64,000 bases of DNA from Thinopyrum elongatum (Eukaryota > Streptophyta > Magnoliopsida > Poales > Poaceae): NCBI GenBank assembly GCA_011799875.1, contig CM022301.1:328308929-328372928 (forward strand), written 5' to 3'. Below, in pieces: positions 32,668-42,997 of the stretch. Each line of letters begins with the position of its first letter. Position 1 is the first letter of the stretch. Below the pieces are notes generated by a model. It was given only the letters and a program-made list of their open reading frames with translations, had not been told where the DNA came from and made no database searches. The position numbers and the translations under genes are program-made.

Positions 32668-35642
32668 GTGCCACTTCCCCCCTCGCTCCCCTTCCCCCCG
32701 ATCCAGATCGGATCGGGGCGACCGTGCCGTCGCCCCGGAAGCTGTCGCCGTCGCCGTTGGACGCCGCGCCCGGAGCCCGCTCTCCCGCCGGCCTGCTCCC
32801 TGACGCCGCTCGCCCGACGCGCCCGACCGCGGCCCCCCCCCCCGTCTCCATCTCGCCGCCGACGCCGCACGTGCCGCTTCGTCCCCGCCGGCCTGCCTCC
32901 CCATCGCCGTCGTCCCGTCGACCACCCGACCCCGCTGCCCGTCCCTACGGATCATGGTGAGGCCTCGGGCCTCTCACCCCCCTCTCTGCTCCCGCACCTC
33001 GCCGCGCGCACCGCGCCCCCGTGCCGCCGCTCCGCCCGCGCTCGCCGGCTCGCGCACGCGCCCGCGCGCACCGCAGCCTCGCCGGGCCTCGCACACGCGC
33101 GCGCGTGCCCTGCCTCGCTACTGCTCGCGGATCTTGCCCCGCTTCGCCTCCGCGCGACCGCCGCCCGCTGCCGCTCCAGCCACCGCGCCGCCGCCCGCTG
33201 CCGCTCCAGCCACCGCGCCGCCGCCCCGCCTCCGGCCCCGCGTGCGCTCGCCTGCGCCCGCGCTTCGCCGCGCCCCCGACCGCCCGCGCCCGCCCGTGCG
33301 TCCCCTTTGGGCACCGGACATGTCCGGTCCCAAAAGGGGCACGCCCCGGACGTGTCCGCCCCTGGTCCACTGACCAGTGGGGCCCATGACCCAAATAAAA
33401 AAATAAAAATAAATAATTAAAAATAATTAATTAATTAATTAGTTAATTAATCCTGATTAGGTTAATTTAATTAACTAGTTAAGTGTTAATTAATCAGTAA
33501 TTAAATTAATTAAACCTAATTAACCTAACAGCCTATGACAGGTGGGACCCACCCTGTCAGGTGGCTGCTGACGTCAGCATGATGTCATGCTGACGTCATC
33601 AATCACTGTTTCGGATAATGTTGAATTAAATAATTAATTAAATTTCAGAAATTAATAAAAACTTTAGAAAATCATATTAAATAAACCGTAACTCCGATGA
33701 AAATACTTTGTACATGAAACTTGCTCAGAACGACGATACGAACCCGGATACGCCCTCGGTATCTCCGTCAGATGCCTGCAACTATAAGAACGTTGAACAA
33801 TTAGACCGATTTCGATAAATGAATAGTGTCCAACTTTAATTAAATAAATCCGAATAAATTCCTAAATTAACTAAATCATTTAGTTAGGCAGTAGAACACC
33901 CCGGCATATCATTTAGACATGTCATACATATTGTTTGCATATTTGCCGTGGAATTTATTGTTTCTCTCCCCCTCCTTCTCTCTCGATAGACGCCGAGACC
34001 GACGACGCTGCACCAGGATACGACTACTCTACCGACGAGCAGCCCGTTGACGACCTTCCCCTCTTGCCAGAGCAACCAGGCAAGCCCCCCCCTTGAGCAT
34101 TCCAGATATCGCCCATTCTATTCTCCTGCTTGCATTAGATTTCGCTACTGTTAATGTATGATCCTATTCTGATGCATAGCCTGCTGTTGTAACCTGTTCA
34201 TTGCTACCTTACCTGCCTATGATAAACTGTTCAGTATAGGTTGGTATGAACCATCTGTGACCCCACCACCTTACTTTGTCGCCCCTGCTTGCTCATCGAC
34301 GACTCGATCAACGTGATCGTCGATCAGAGACAGACGCCTCACTTCACACCCCCCCCTTAGTTGTACGACTCTGCGTAGTAACTATCGAGTGCCGAGGGTG
34401 ATACCTCGTAACGCACTCCTGATGAATACTCTGCAGCATAGCTGTACGGTCGTGGTCATCGAGGGTGATTCCTCCTTCTCCATGTCCGATACGACTCTGT
34501 CGTGCAACCCCTCAGTGTGAACCTCGAGGGTGATACCTCTTACGTTCACCCTGATGATTATGACCACACGGTTACTTGACCTTTTTCACAGGCGGGTCCA
34601 CCCTGGTGGGTACCCGCTGGGGATCTATAATTTCGGGTGTGCCGGAAGGGCACTCGAGTGTGACATTGTGGCGGAGCATCAGAGACTCTGATTGTCTCCG
34701 CTTGATACTAATTGAGCCTATTGGATTTGGGTGTGTGATCTGAGTGGGTCGACGTGCCCTATATGCACTGCCACCACGCGGGATAATGGTTATGGGGCCC
34801 TCTGCGATGTACGTTTCGCCGAAAGCTTATCAGACGTCACGATTCACCGTGCGGGCTGATCGTCGGGATTGGGCTGGATACTTCACTGGCGAGTTCAGTG
34901 TCGCGCCTGCACCCCGGCCAGCCACGCAACGCGCAGGGTGCCCAGGGCGATGGCCCGAGACCCCTGGGTGCATAGGTTAGTCCGGCGTGCTGACCTCTCT
35001 GTTGAGCCTAGGTAGAGCGCTGCTTCGTGTTGATCTTCCGAGGACGGGCATTACCCAGCAAGTATGTCCGGCCAGAGTTGATCGAGCGTGTTGGGTAACA
35101 GTAGTGCACCCCTGCAGGGATGAATCTTCTATCGATAGCCGGTCCTACGGTAAAGGACGCTCAGTTTGTGTATCCCGATCTACTATTTAAACTGGATACT
35201 TGTTACTTAATTGAAGCTTCGGGATTACTTTCTCGCTGGGAGTCGAGGAAGGATCTTTGAGCTGTACTTCAACATGTTTGCTATATAAAATGCTATTCTA
35301 CTCTCTTCTACTGCTGCAAGATGATGGCTTTGAGAAGATGTTTGAAGATGCTAGTCTTCGATAGGACTAGGCCTTTCTCTCTATTCTGGCATTTCTGCAG
35401 CCCAGTCCACATATACAGCCTTTTCTCCATTGATAATGTTGCATATGTAGTATAGATCCTTGCTTGCTGAGTACTTCGGATGAGTACTCACGGTTGCTTT
35501 ATTTTCTCTTTTCCCCCATATACCCCACCTTGATGATACACCAGACGATGGAGTCCAGGAGCCAGACGCCACCACCGGAGCCTACTACCAGGCGGGTCCA
35601 GAGGGCACGTACTACTGGATCGAGCCATCTGACCAGGAGTAG
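32668..35642 (+). CDS. Predicted three-exon gene-like ORF inside the solo LTR
   Basis: Proposed exons: 1, from about 32668 (frame open, true start unknown) to 32956, ending ATCATG|GTGAGG; 2, 33990-34079 (90 nt) after the pyrimidine-rich TCTCTCGATAG, ending ACCAG|GCAAGC, a GC-type donor; 3, 35545-35642 after CACCAG. All three join in one frame with no stop until TAG at 35640-35642. Exon 1 is Pro/Arg-rich, exon 2 is acidic (DAETDDAAPGYDYSTDEQPV), and exon 3 is Gly/Tyr-rich and ends WIEPSDQE. E6 LTRs have matching exons in the same phases (90 or 66 nt exon 2; 110 nt exon 3 ending TDDQE). No family recognised. The splice sites and start codon are inferences. Confidence 0.4.
33569..33601 (+). promoter_or_regulatory. 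Three TGACGTCA-type sites at 11-bp spacing
   Basis: Units start at 33569 (TGACGTCAGCA), 33580 (TGATGTCATGC) and 33591 (TGACGTCATCA). TGACGTCA is the core bound by plant TGA/bZIP factors. LTR b has a similar run at 52655 and LTR c four units at 61585. Confidence 0.55.
34394..34539 (+). repeat. Spaced mini-hairpin repeats GAGG-GTGATA-CCTC
   Basis: GAGGGTGATACCTC at 34394, GAGGGTGATTCCTC at 34461 and GAGGGTGATACCTC at 34526, spaced 67 and 65 bp. Each has a 4-5 bp stem and a GTGATA/T loop. Four counterparts each occur in the E6 LTRs. Confidence 0.7.
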
Positions 35643-36668
35643 GATCGGAGGCTCCCAGGCAGGAGGCCAACGCCTTTCGATCTAGTGCCGCTGTTTGTGC
35701 TAGCCTTCTTAAGGCAGAACTTGTCTAACTATGTCTGTACCCAGATATTATTTGTATGACTGACTTATGTATTCGGATCTTCGGATCCCTGGTCTGTAAT
35801 ATTGTGGACCTCCGTTTATTTGTGTTTAGAGTTGTGTTGTGATATCTTCCCGTGAGTCCCTGGGCTTGATCGTACACGTTTGCGTGTATGATTAGTGTAC
35901 GATTGAACCGGGGGCGTCACAATATAATAGTAGCGAATTTTCTCATCATGAGCAAATAGGGTGGCTATATCATTTAATTTAGTAAGATGTGCCACAACAG
36001 TTTCAGTTTCATTGCCATGGAAAGGATCATATTCAACCAAAGTAATTAACTCTGGGTCGACAGAGAATTCATAATCCTTATCGGTAACAAAGATAGGTGA
36101 AGTAGCAAACTTAGGATCACATTTCATTCTAGCATTCAAAGATTTTTCTTTCAACTTGCATAATAATTTCTTAAGATCATCTCTATCCTTACAAGCAAGA
36201 AAATCTCTAGCTACCTCTCCATCCATAACATAACCCTCAGGAATCTTAGGCAATTCAAATCTAGGAGAGCGAGGTCTAATAGATGTTTCATAGTTCTTAG
36301 TTTCAAAGACTTCATCGGTTTCAGTAATTTCATCAGTTTCAGCATTCTCAATATCTTTAGCTCTAGCAATTTGTTCATCAAGAAATTCACCTAGTGGCAC
36401 ATTATCATCAAGCAAGGTACTAGCATCATCATAAGCATCATTCATAGCAGAAGTGGCATCATCAATAACTTGCGACATATCAGAATTTATAGCATGTGGT
36501 GGTGTTGCAAGTCTATTCAAAACAGAAGGTGAATCAAGTGCAGAGTGTGATGGCAATTACTTACCTCCCCTCGTATTAGAGGGAACGACCTTGGTTCTTG
36601 TATCTTTCATATTCTTCATAGTGATAAATAGATAATAATCCCAAGTGACTCAACAAATATAGCGATGC

Positions 36669-36686
36669 TCCCCGGCAACGGTGCCA
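36669..36686 (-). promoter_or_regulatory. E3 primer binding site, tRNA-Asp
   Basis: Minus strand TGGCACCGTTGCCGGGGA, one base different from the complement of the tRNA-Asp 3' end as I remember it, 11 bases inside the LTR. Confidence 0.85.
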
Positions 36687-36697
36687 GAAAAAGATCT

Positions 36698-37355
36698 TGA
36701 TAACCCACAAGTATATGGGATCGCAACAGTTTTCGAGGGTAGAGTATTCAACCCAAATTTATAGATTCAACACAAGGGGAGCCAAAGAATATTTGTAAAG
36801 TATTAGTAGTTGAGTTGTCAATTCAACCACACCTGGAGATTAAATATCTGCAGCAAAGTGATCAGTAGCACAGTATGATAGTTTGATAGCAGTGGTAACT
36901 GTAATAGTAATGGTAACAGTGATAGCAATAATTTTGGAGTAGTTGTGACAGTAGCAATAGCAATAGTAACTTAGCAAGAACAATATGTGGAAAACTCGTA
37001 GGCATTGGATCGGTGATTACGTTGGATGATATTCATCATATATCAGTCATAACCTAGGGCGACACAGAACTAGCTCCAGTTCATAAATATAATGTAGGCA
37101 TGTATTCCGTAAATAGTCATACGTGCTTATGGAAAAGAACTTGCATGACATCTTTTGTCCTACCCTCCCGTGGCAGCGGGGTCCATATACAAGGAAACTA
37201 AGGGATATTAAGGCCTCCTTTTAATAGAGAACCGGAACAAAGCATTAACACATGGTGAATACATGAACTCCTCAAATTACGGTCATCCCAACTATTGTCA
37301 CCTTGGGGTTTACGGATCATAACACGTAATAGGTGCATATGACTTGCAAGATCGG
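36698..37355 (-). repeat. E3 5' LTR, truncated by the E4 insertion
   Basis: 658 bp matching 24666 onward, up to ACTTGCAAGATCGG. There E4 begins, while the other LTR continues ATCTAGAACATGG. The last five bases, ATCGG (37351-37355), should be E4's target duplication. Confidence 0.88.
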
Positions 37356-38247
37356 TGTCGGTGTACACAAATAGGGGTATTTGTTTCCCCTTGACTGGTG
37401 CACAAACATATGTGGCCTCCCAGGCAAACTGATCCTGCCGGGCGTATCAAGCATTAAGAAGATCAAGCCAACAAGAGAGCACTGCGAGGAGGCCTCCCCT
37501 GCCGGGTAGGAGAGCTCGGCCAGGGTTGAGACCGCCTCTGAGGACCAAGTCCAGTTCGCCCGGCAAGGCTTCCGGGGCCGCCAAGCTCAAAACCCTCCAG
37601 GCTCCCGCGAAGACGCCACCGCTCCACCTCATCACACACAAGTCATTAATCAACGCGGTGTCCAGCCCTCAGGTAACCAGGTGGATCCTGTCAGGCACAT
37701 GGCAGCATGGTGGGGGTGATTAGCTTTATTGACACCCGTCCAGAAGGCGTGTCACGCTAATAAGTTGAAGATGGATAAGCGGCGCGGCAGGCTTGCCGGG
37801 CTTCAACTCGAACATGACACCTAGCAGGTGCATTTAATGCACTTTGTCCTAACTGCCAGAGTTAGGTATGATAGCACTGTTAGCTATCTAATAATACTCA
37901 ATTGACTGTTTTGCCACTGTGGTCGCCCCTTAAGCTATAGAAGGAGGCCCGAGGCAACCTAGCAAGGGGTTCGAAACCTTGATCCCCCAAAACTTGTACA
38001 TGCGTTCTGCTCTCCCCGAGGCAACCTTGCCGGGCTGGAGCTGGTCGTGTCTTCGTGTTTCTTCGAATCAATCCAGCATAGCAGGAGTAGGGTTTTACAC
38101 TACAAAGCGGCCCGAACCTGGGTGAAAGAGTGCTATCATCGTCGCGCTGTCCCTGTCGTTTCCGCTCTTTGTGCAACATGACCGTCCCCTTGCCGAACCA
38201 CAAAGGGGCACCCATGCCCCATAGGTGATCGGGCTTCCACGCCGACA
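37356..38247 (+). repeat. E4 5' LTR (892 bp)
   Basis: TGTCGGTGTACACAAATAGG...CTTCCACGCCGACA, inserted into the E3 LTR. No second copy in the window, so the right border is set by the TG/CA rule and the adjoining primer site. Confidence 0.8.
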
Positions 38248-38251
38248 TCTT

Positions 38252-38269
38252 TGGCGCACCAGGTAGGGG
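38252..38269 (+). promoter_or_regulatory. E4 primer binding site
   Basis: TGGCGCACCAGGTAGGGG four bases after the LTR, a form I recall from Tat-type grass elements. The tRNA is not assigned with confidence. Confidence 0.6.
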
Positions 38270-38344
38270 GCGTCGCTTGTGCGAACCCGAAGCAACATCC
38301 AGCGCGTCGATCTTCATCATCCTTCTGCATCACCTTTCGATCCC

Positions 38345-38854
38345 ATGAAGAGGAGTGGAACGGCGGCGCCGTTCCCAGCGTCGAGGGTCCCTTCGTCCGC
38401 GGCTGTAGGTGCCGCAGGCGCCGCTGCCACGACGAACGGAATCGCCTCCATGGGTGGGGTAATCACCATAGTGCGGTTGGCAGTCCCGCCGGGGCTTTCT
38501 CCCAGCATGGAGCGCCACAATAGTAGTGCAGAGGCGGATGACCAGATTGTCGATAAGCCACACTCGTCGGCGCGGGCGTTCACCTTGCGAGGATGAACAT
38601 TCAGCTAAGTCGTGGGGCACGGCGAATTCATCGGGTCTCCGCCCCAATTTGCGAAACAGCATTATTGCAGAGGAGAATCGCGGCAAGACATATCCATCTT
38701 AACCCGGCAAGTCTCGCCATACGTCGCGGTACACTACAATCATATTGCACAAAGATTAAGTACCAACCTTCGTGTGCGAGACTTCCGGGGGGAGGAAGGA
38801 TTCACGTCTCCGCAACAAGTGGCAGTTACAAGATTAAGAAAAGATAAGTTGTGA
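38345..38854 (+). pseudogene. E4 N-terminal gag-like remnant
   Basis: ATG at 38345 opens an Ala/Pro-rich frame (KRSGTAAPFPASRVPSSAAV) to a stop at 38594-38596. The same frame resumes at 38612 and runs to 38854 (RGESRQDISILTRQVSPYVA). The position right after the primer site suggests the start of gag, but no capsid motif is visible. The following 38855-39049 is non-coding. Confidence 0.35.
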
Positions 38855-39049
38855 AACCCTGTTGGTTTTGAACTCTTTTATTTACCTTATGCGACACCTT
38901 TGGTTTAAACCCTAGCGCTTGCATGAGATATCCGTAACGCGAAGGGACTCTTCTGTGATTGCTTGCATCCTCATCTGTTTCGAGTCCGCTCAATAGTCCA
39001 GGTAGCCGCATCGATAACGTCGAAGGGAAACTTGCCGGTTCAACTATGC

Positions 39050-40388
39050 TTGCAAAATGCTAGAGGGCCTGCCTCCACAGCAGCACAGCTAATGGCCGCC
39101 CCGGCAAGCTCCCGGCATGCGTAGGATTCATAATCATACAAGAATGATGGGCAAGATAAACTTAAAGGATAGCATGAGTTCATACAAACTACTTAAGAGT
39201 ACTATTACATTCGAGGAAGTAGCAAGGCCTAACATAAGGCCAAAATGTGTCTTTTTGTTCAGGAGCGTTACAGCAAACGAAGCAAGAGTAATTAGTCCCG
39301 GCGACCTCCTTTGACTCGGGGCACTCAAAGAACCTTGTCAGCCAAAGGCCCGACAACTTGTGTAGCAGCAGAGGTGTCCATCCCGGCCGGCAGCCTCTTG
39401 AAGGCATCGGAGAGATTGATGTCAGGATGACGCTGTGCAAAGTTGACCAGGATGGTGAAGATGGCATCCCGAGCAAACTTCCGGGGCTCATTGGCGAAGC
39501 AAGCGGATCAGTTGTCTTCATACGTCTTCAGTCCGTCAATGAGACCCTCAAAGAAATGTGTCAGCTTGGCGCTTGGGGCTTCATGCTCACTGACGGAGAA
39601 AGTCCAGCTCTTCATGTTCATCTTGGCAATCTGGGAGGAAATGCGCTCGGCTATGTTGACCATGCTCTTTGACCAGAGGTCATATAGATCAACTTGGTCC
39701 TTAAGCCTGAGCTTTGCATCTTTCTAGAGAGATCATGTAGTATTGACTTCTACCGCCAAGGCCCTCTCCCGGTCCTTGGCCTGCTCAAGATCCTTCTCCA
39801 GAGTGGTGAGTTTGGTGTTTAAATCCTCAATGGTATTGGAAGCAGTAACCAGATCCTGGTCCTTGGTAGCAAGCTGTGATCGCAGCTCCTCAAGCGTGGC
39901 GGCTGCCTTCCGTGCTTCTTGCCGAAGGGCCTCGATCTCCTTCTTGCTCCTGGCAAGTTCTTCCTCCAGCTTTCCCACTTGGGTTTTGAGCATTGTTTTA
40001 GCTTTGGAAGCAACGGCAAGGTTATCAGCAACCTCCTTGAGCTTGGCTGCCGCGTCCTGAGTCTGCGAGTCGATGGCTTTCTTGTGTCGTCCTCCAGATC
40101 CTTGACCCGCTGCTGAACAAGACTTTGTAGCTCATTATCCTTGTCGCGAAGGGTGTCAGCCAGAGCCTGCTCACGGGCGGCAAGATCCTTGGCTTTGGCA
40201 TTGAACTCTGCCACACGCTCCGTCAGCCTACCGTCGCGAGCTCTTGCCCTTTCCACAGCAGTAGCCATTTTCTCCTCCTGGTCTCTGAGTTCACAGGACC
40301 GGTCGTTGTACCAAGTGCGCAACTCTTCTGCCTTGTCCTATAGTTGCCGGGTGGCCACGTCCTGGGCCCTGTGCTTGATGGCTCGTGT
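39050..40388 (-). pseudogene. E4 antisense coiled-coil ORF (Tat aORF-like)
   Basis: Read from 40388 down: after a TAG near 40340, a long charged coiled coil (ELRDQEEKMATAVERARARD, VAEFNAKAKDLAAREQALAD, then GKLEEELARSKKEIEALRQE with regular heptads). Past frameshifts near 40080 and 39730 comes a globular part with WSKSMVNIAERISSQIAKMN and FFEGLIDGLKTYEDN, then a decayed tail. The layout, coiled coil followed by a small C-terminal domain on the strand opposite to the LTRs, recalls the antisense genes of Tat retrotransposons and the Pfam 'putative gypsy type transposon' family. Its role in those elements is unknown. It is interrupted upstream by E5, so the true N-terminus is missing. Confidence 0.55.
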
Positions 40389-41950
40389 CTACGTCAGTTT
40401 TTCCCCGAAGAGGAAGGGATGATGCAGCACAGCTACGGTAGGTATTTCCCTCAGTGATGAAACCAAGGTTATCGAACAAGTAGGAGAACCAAGCAACACT
40501 ATGTAAATGGTACCTACACACAAAGAACAAATACTTGCAACCCGACGAGTAAGAGGGATTGTCAATCCCTCTCGGGTAAAAGATAGATTGGTTTGTATGA
40601 TTTTGGATAAATAGATCTCGCAATAAAACAAAATAAAATAAATAAATAAAAAGTGCAGCAAGGTATTTTTGGATTTTTAGAATAATAGATCTGAAAACAA
40701 AAGAAAATAAAAATAGATCTCAAGGCAAATATGATAAAGAATAGACCCGGGGCCGTAGATTTCACTAGTGGCTTCTCTCGAGAAAAATAGCATACGACGG
40801 GTAAACAAATTACTGTTGGGCAATTTATAAAACTTCAAATAATTATGACGATATCCAGGCAATGGTCATTATATAGGCATCACGTCGAAGATTAGTAGAC
40901 CGACTCCTACCTGCATCTACTACTATTACTCCACACATCGACCGCTATCTAGCATGCATCTAGTGTATTAAGTTCGTGGAAAAACGGAGTAATGCAATAA
41001 GAACGATGACATGATGTAGACAAGATCTATTCATGTAGGAATAGACCCCATCTTGTTATCCTTAATAGCAACGATCAATACGTGTCTTGCTGCCCCTTCT
41101 ATCACTGGGAAAGAACACCGCACGACCGAACCCATCACAAAGCACCTCTTCCCATGGCAAGAAAAATCGATCTAGTTGGCCTAACTAAACCAAATATTCG
41201 AAGAAGAAATACGAGGCTATAAGTAATCATGCATATAAGAGATCAAAGAAACTCAAATAACTTTTATGGATAAATAGATCTGATCATAAACTCAAAGTTC
41301 ATCGAATCCCAACAAACACACCGCAAAAAGATTTACATCAATAGATCTCCAAGAGACCATTGTATTGAGAATCAAAAGAGAGAGGAAGCCATCTAGATAC
41401 TAAATACGGACCCGTAGGTCTACAATGAACTACTCACGCATCATCGGAGAGGCACCAATGAGGATGATGAACCCCTCCGTGATGGTGTCTAGATTAGATC
41501 TGGTGGTTCTGGAACTTGCGGCGGCTGGAATTGTGATTCGTCGACTCCCCTAGGGTTTTTGGATTTTTGGGGTATTTAGAGAGCAAAGAGGCGGTGCGGG
41601 AGGCGGCCGAGGTGGGCATAACCCACCAGGGCACGCCTGGGCCCCCACGCTCGCCCAGGTGGGTTGTGCTCCCCTCGGAGCCCCCCTCTGGTACTTCTTT
41701 GGCCCAACATGTGTCTTCTGGTCCAGAAAAAATCTCCAAAAAGTTTCGCTGCGTTTGGACTCCGTTTGGTATTGATTTTTTGCGAAGTAAAAAACAAGCA
41801 AAAAACAGCAACTGGCACTGGGCACTATGTCAATAGGTTAGTCCCAAAAAAATGATATAAAGTTGCTATAAAATGACTGTAAAACATCCAAGAATGATAG
41901 TATAACAGCATGGAACAAGCAAATATTATAGATACGTTAGAGATGTATCA
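40386..41950 (-). repeat. E5 LTR, left copy (1,565 bp)
   Basis: Plus-strand ends TGTCTACGTCAG and GTTAGAGATGTATCA (on the minus strand TGATACATCTCTAACGTATC, a start common in grass gypsy LTRs). It has the inverted repeat AACCCACC / GGTGGGTT (41620-41665). The TATA box of the other copy is mutated here. Confidence 0.85.
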
Positions 41951-42997
41951 GCATCCCCAAGCTTAATTCCTACTCGTCCTCGAGTAGGTGAATGATAAAA
42001 AAATAGAATTTTTGATGTGGAATGCTTCCTAACATGTTCATCACATATTCTTTTCTTTTATAGCATGGACATTTGGACTTTTATATGGTTGAAAGCAATA
42101 GTCTAGTTTTGACATGAAGATTTCAATACTCAAGCATATCAACAAGCAACTATGTCTTTCAAAATATCAATACTAAAGCAAGTTATCCCTAGCCTATCAT
42201 GCTCAATCATTGATCCATTCATGAAACACACTCGCATATTAGCTACACCCAATTCTCAAGTACGATCATAATGCCCCCTAGTTGGTGCTTTATAAGAGAA
42301 GATGGAGACTCAAATAAAAATAAAAATTGCATAAAGTAAATAGAAAGGCCCTTCGTAGAGGGAAGTAGGGATTTGTAGAGGTGCCAGAGCTCAAAGCAAA
42401 AAAGATAGAGATAAAACATTTTGGGTGGCATGCTTTTCCTGTCAACGAAAACGATCGAGTAGTTCCCAATACTTTCCATGCTAGATATATCATAGGCGAG
42501 TCCCAAGCAGAAAATTAAGTTTATTCCTTTTTCCACCATACTTTCACATTTCACGACTAGCCGTATCCACGGGTGCCATCCATACCAACACTTTCCAAGG
42601 AATTTATTATTTGACAACATAAAGTAAATTCATTTTTTCATTTTGGGACTGGGCATCCCTAATAACTTTGCCGTACTCTCGTGCAATGACAAGTGAATAA
42701 ACACTCATCTTGAGAATAACACATCTAGCATGGAAAAATATCAGCCACCCCCTACCGTTCCATGAGCCGTACGAGCACACCAAAAGGAAAATTATTTTGA
42801 AAATTAGAGATGGCACATACAAATTTGCTTAGAACGGCACGGAAATACCGCACATAGGTAGGTATAGTGGACTTATGGCAAAAGTGGGTTTAAGGATTTT
42901 GGATGCACAAGTAGTATTCCTACTTAGTACAAGTGAAGGCTAGCAAAAAGATTGAGAAGCATCCAACCAAGAAATGAAAAATCACATAAGCGATTGA
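41951..42997 (-). other. E5 3' internal fragment (1,047 bp)
   Basis: Begins with the minus-strand polypurine tract (AAGCTTGGGGATGC). The minus-strand frame 42620-42243 (YGWHPWIRLVVKCESMVEKG...) and 42822-42607 (HARCVILKMSVYSLVIAREY) match the decayed 3' stretches of E2 and E3. Directly joined to the next LTR at 42998, with no primer binding site. Confidence 0.65.

Larger units (their letters stand above)
32091..35921 (+). mobile_element. Solo LTR of an E6-type chromodomain gypsy element, target duplication ATATA
   Basis: 3,831 bp from TGTAACACCCCCGG to GGGGGCGTCACA, flanked by ATATA at 32086-32090 and 35922-35926. The ends and overall plan match the E6 LTRs (45189-49168, 60117-64000), but the sequence is clearly diverged. 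It is very long for an LTR. It has a site II/TATA/telo-box promoter zone, about 730 bp of GC-rich DNA, an AT-rich TTAATTAA stretch (33400-33530), a bZIP-type TGACGTCA cluster, an acidic exon-like segment, hairpin repeats and a Tyr-rich exon-like segment. Confidence 0.93.
30660..36556 (-). pseudogene. E3 gag, split by a 3.8-kb solo LTR
   Basis: The minus-strand ATG at 36556 opens a frame with SQVIDDATSAMNDAY, LPKIPEGYVMDG, LACKDRDDLKKLL and FVTDKDYEFSVDPELI, intact for 210 codons to 35927. There the solo LTR (32091-35921) intervenes. Removing it with one ATATA copy resumes the same frame at 32090 (PFSLKGDANIWYNTLAPG). A TGA at 31751-31749 replaces the Arg codon found in E2. Later parts (31605-30826) carry a poly-Lys run and an Asp/Asn-rich linker. 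No zinc knuckle is seen. Gag was therefore open through the insertion point when the LTR element arrived. Confidence 0.85.
24666..37355 (-). mobile_element. E3: Athila-like non-autonomous gypsy element, minus strand
   Basis: Read on the minus strand: 5' LTR 37355-36698 (truncated by E4), tRNA-Asp primer site 36686-36669, gag from 36556, protease 30581-29991, extra ORF 29180-28176, long 3' region, polypurine tract 26091-26078, 3' LTR 26077-24666. The gene order, truncation after protease and extra ORF match E2 exactly, so they are related families, but the LTRs are diverged. A 3.8-kb solo LTR sits in gag. The missing part of the 5' LTR should lie to the right of the window, beyond E4-E6. Confidence 0.85.
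37356..40385 (+). mobile_element. E4: Tat-like gypsy element, 3' end outside window
   Basis: 5' LTR 37356-38247, primer site 38252-38269, a short decayed gag-like region, then an antisense coiled-coil gene (40388-39050) that is cut by E5 at 40386. No polymerase is visible, so a large part of pol is missing or the element was non-autonomous. An antisense ORF in the 3' part is a known trait of the Tat lineage. The 3' LTR is expected to the right of the window. Confidence 0.7.

Noticed and set aside
32954..33420. Long Pro/Arg/Ala-rich ORFs on both strands in GC-rich LTR DNA (also 45900-46520 and 60645-61490)
   Set aside because: Very high GC removes stop codons in all six frames, so open length there means little. 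Only the frame that joins the downstream exon-like segments is reported, and with low confidence.
33400..33530. TTAATTAA-rich stretch as an origin or matrix-attachment site
   Set aside because: Low-complexity AT repeats are common in introns and LTRs, and nothing else supports such a role.
38254..38523. Cys/His-rich ORF near the E4 primer site as a zinc-finger protein
   Set aside because: It overlaps the primer site and a better gag-like frame. The cysteines do not fit a regular metal-binding spacing.
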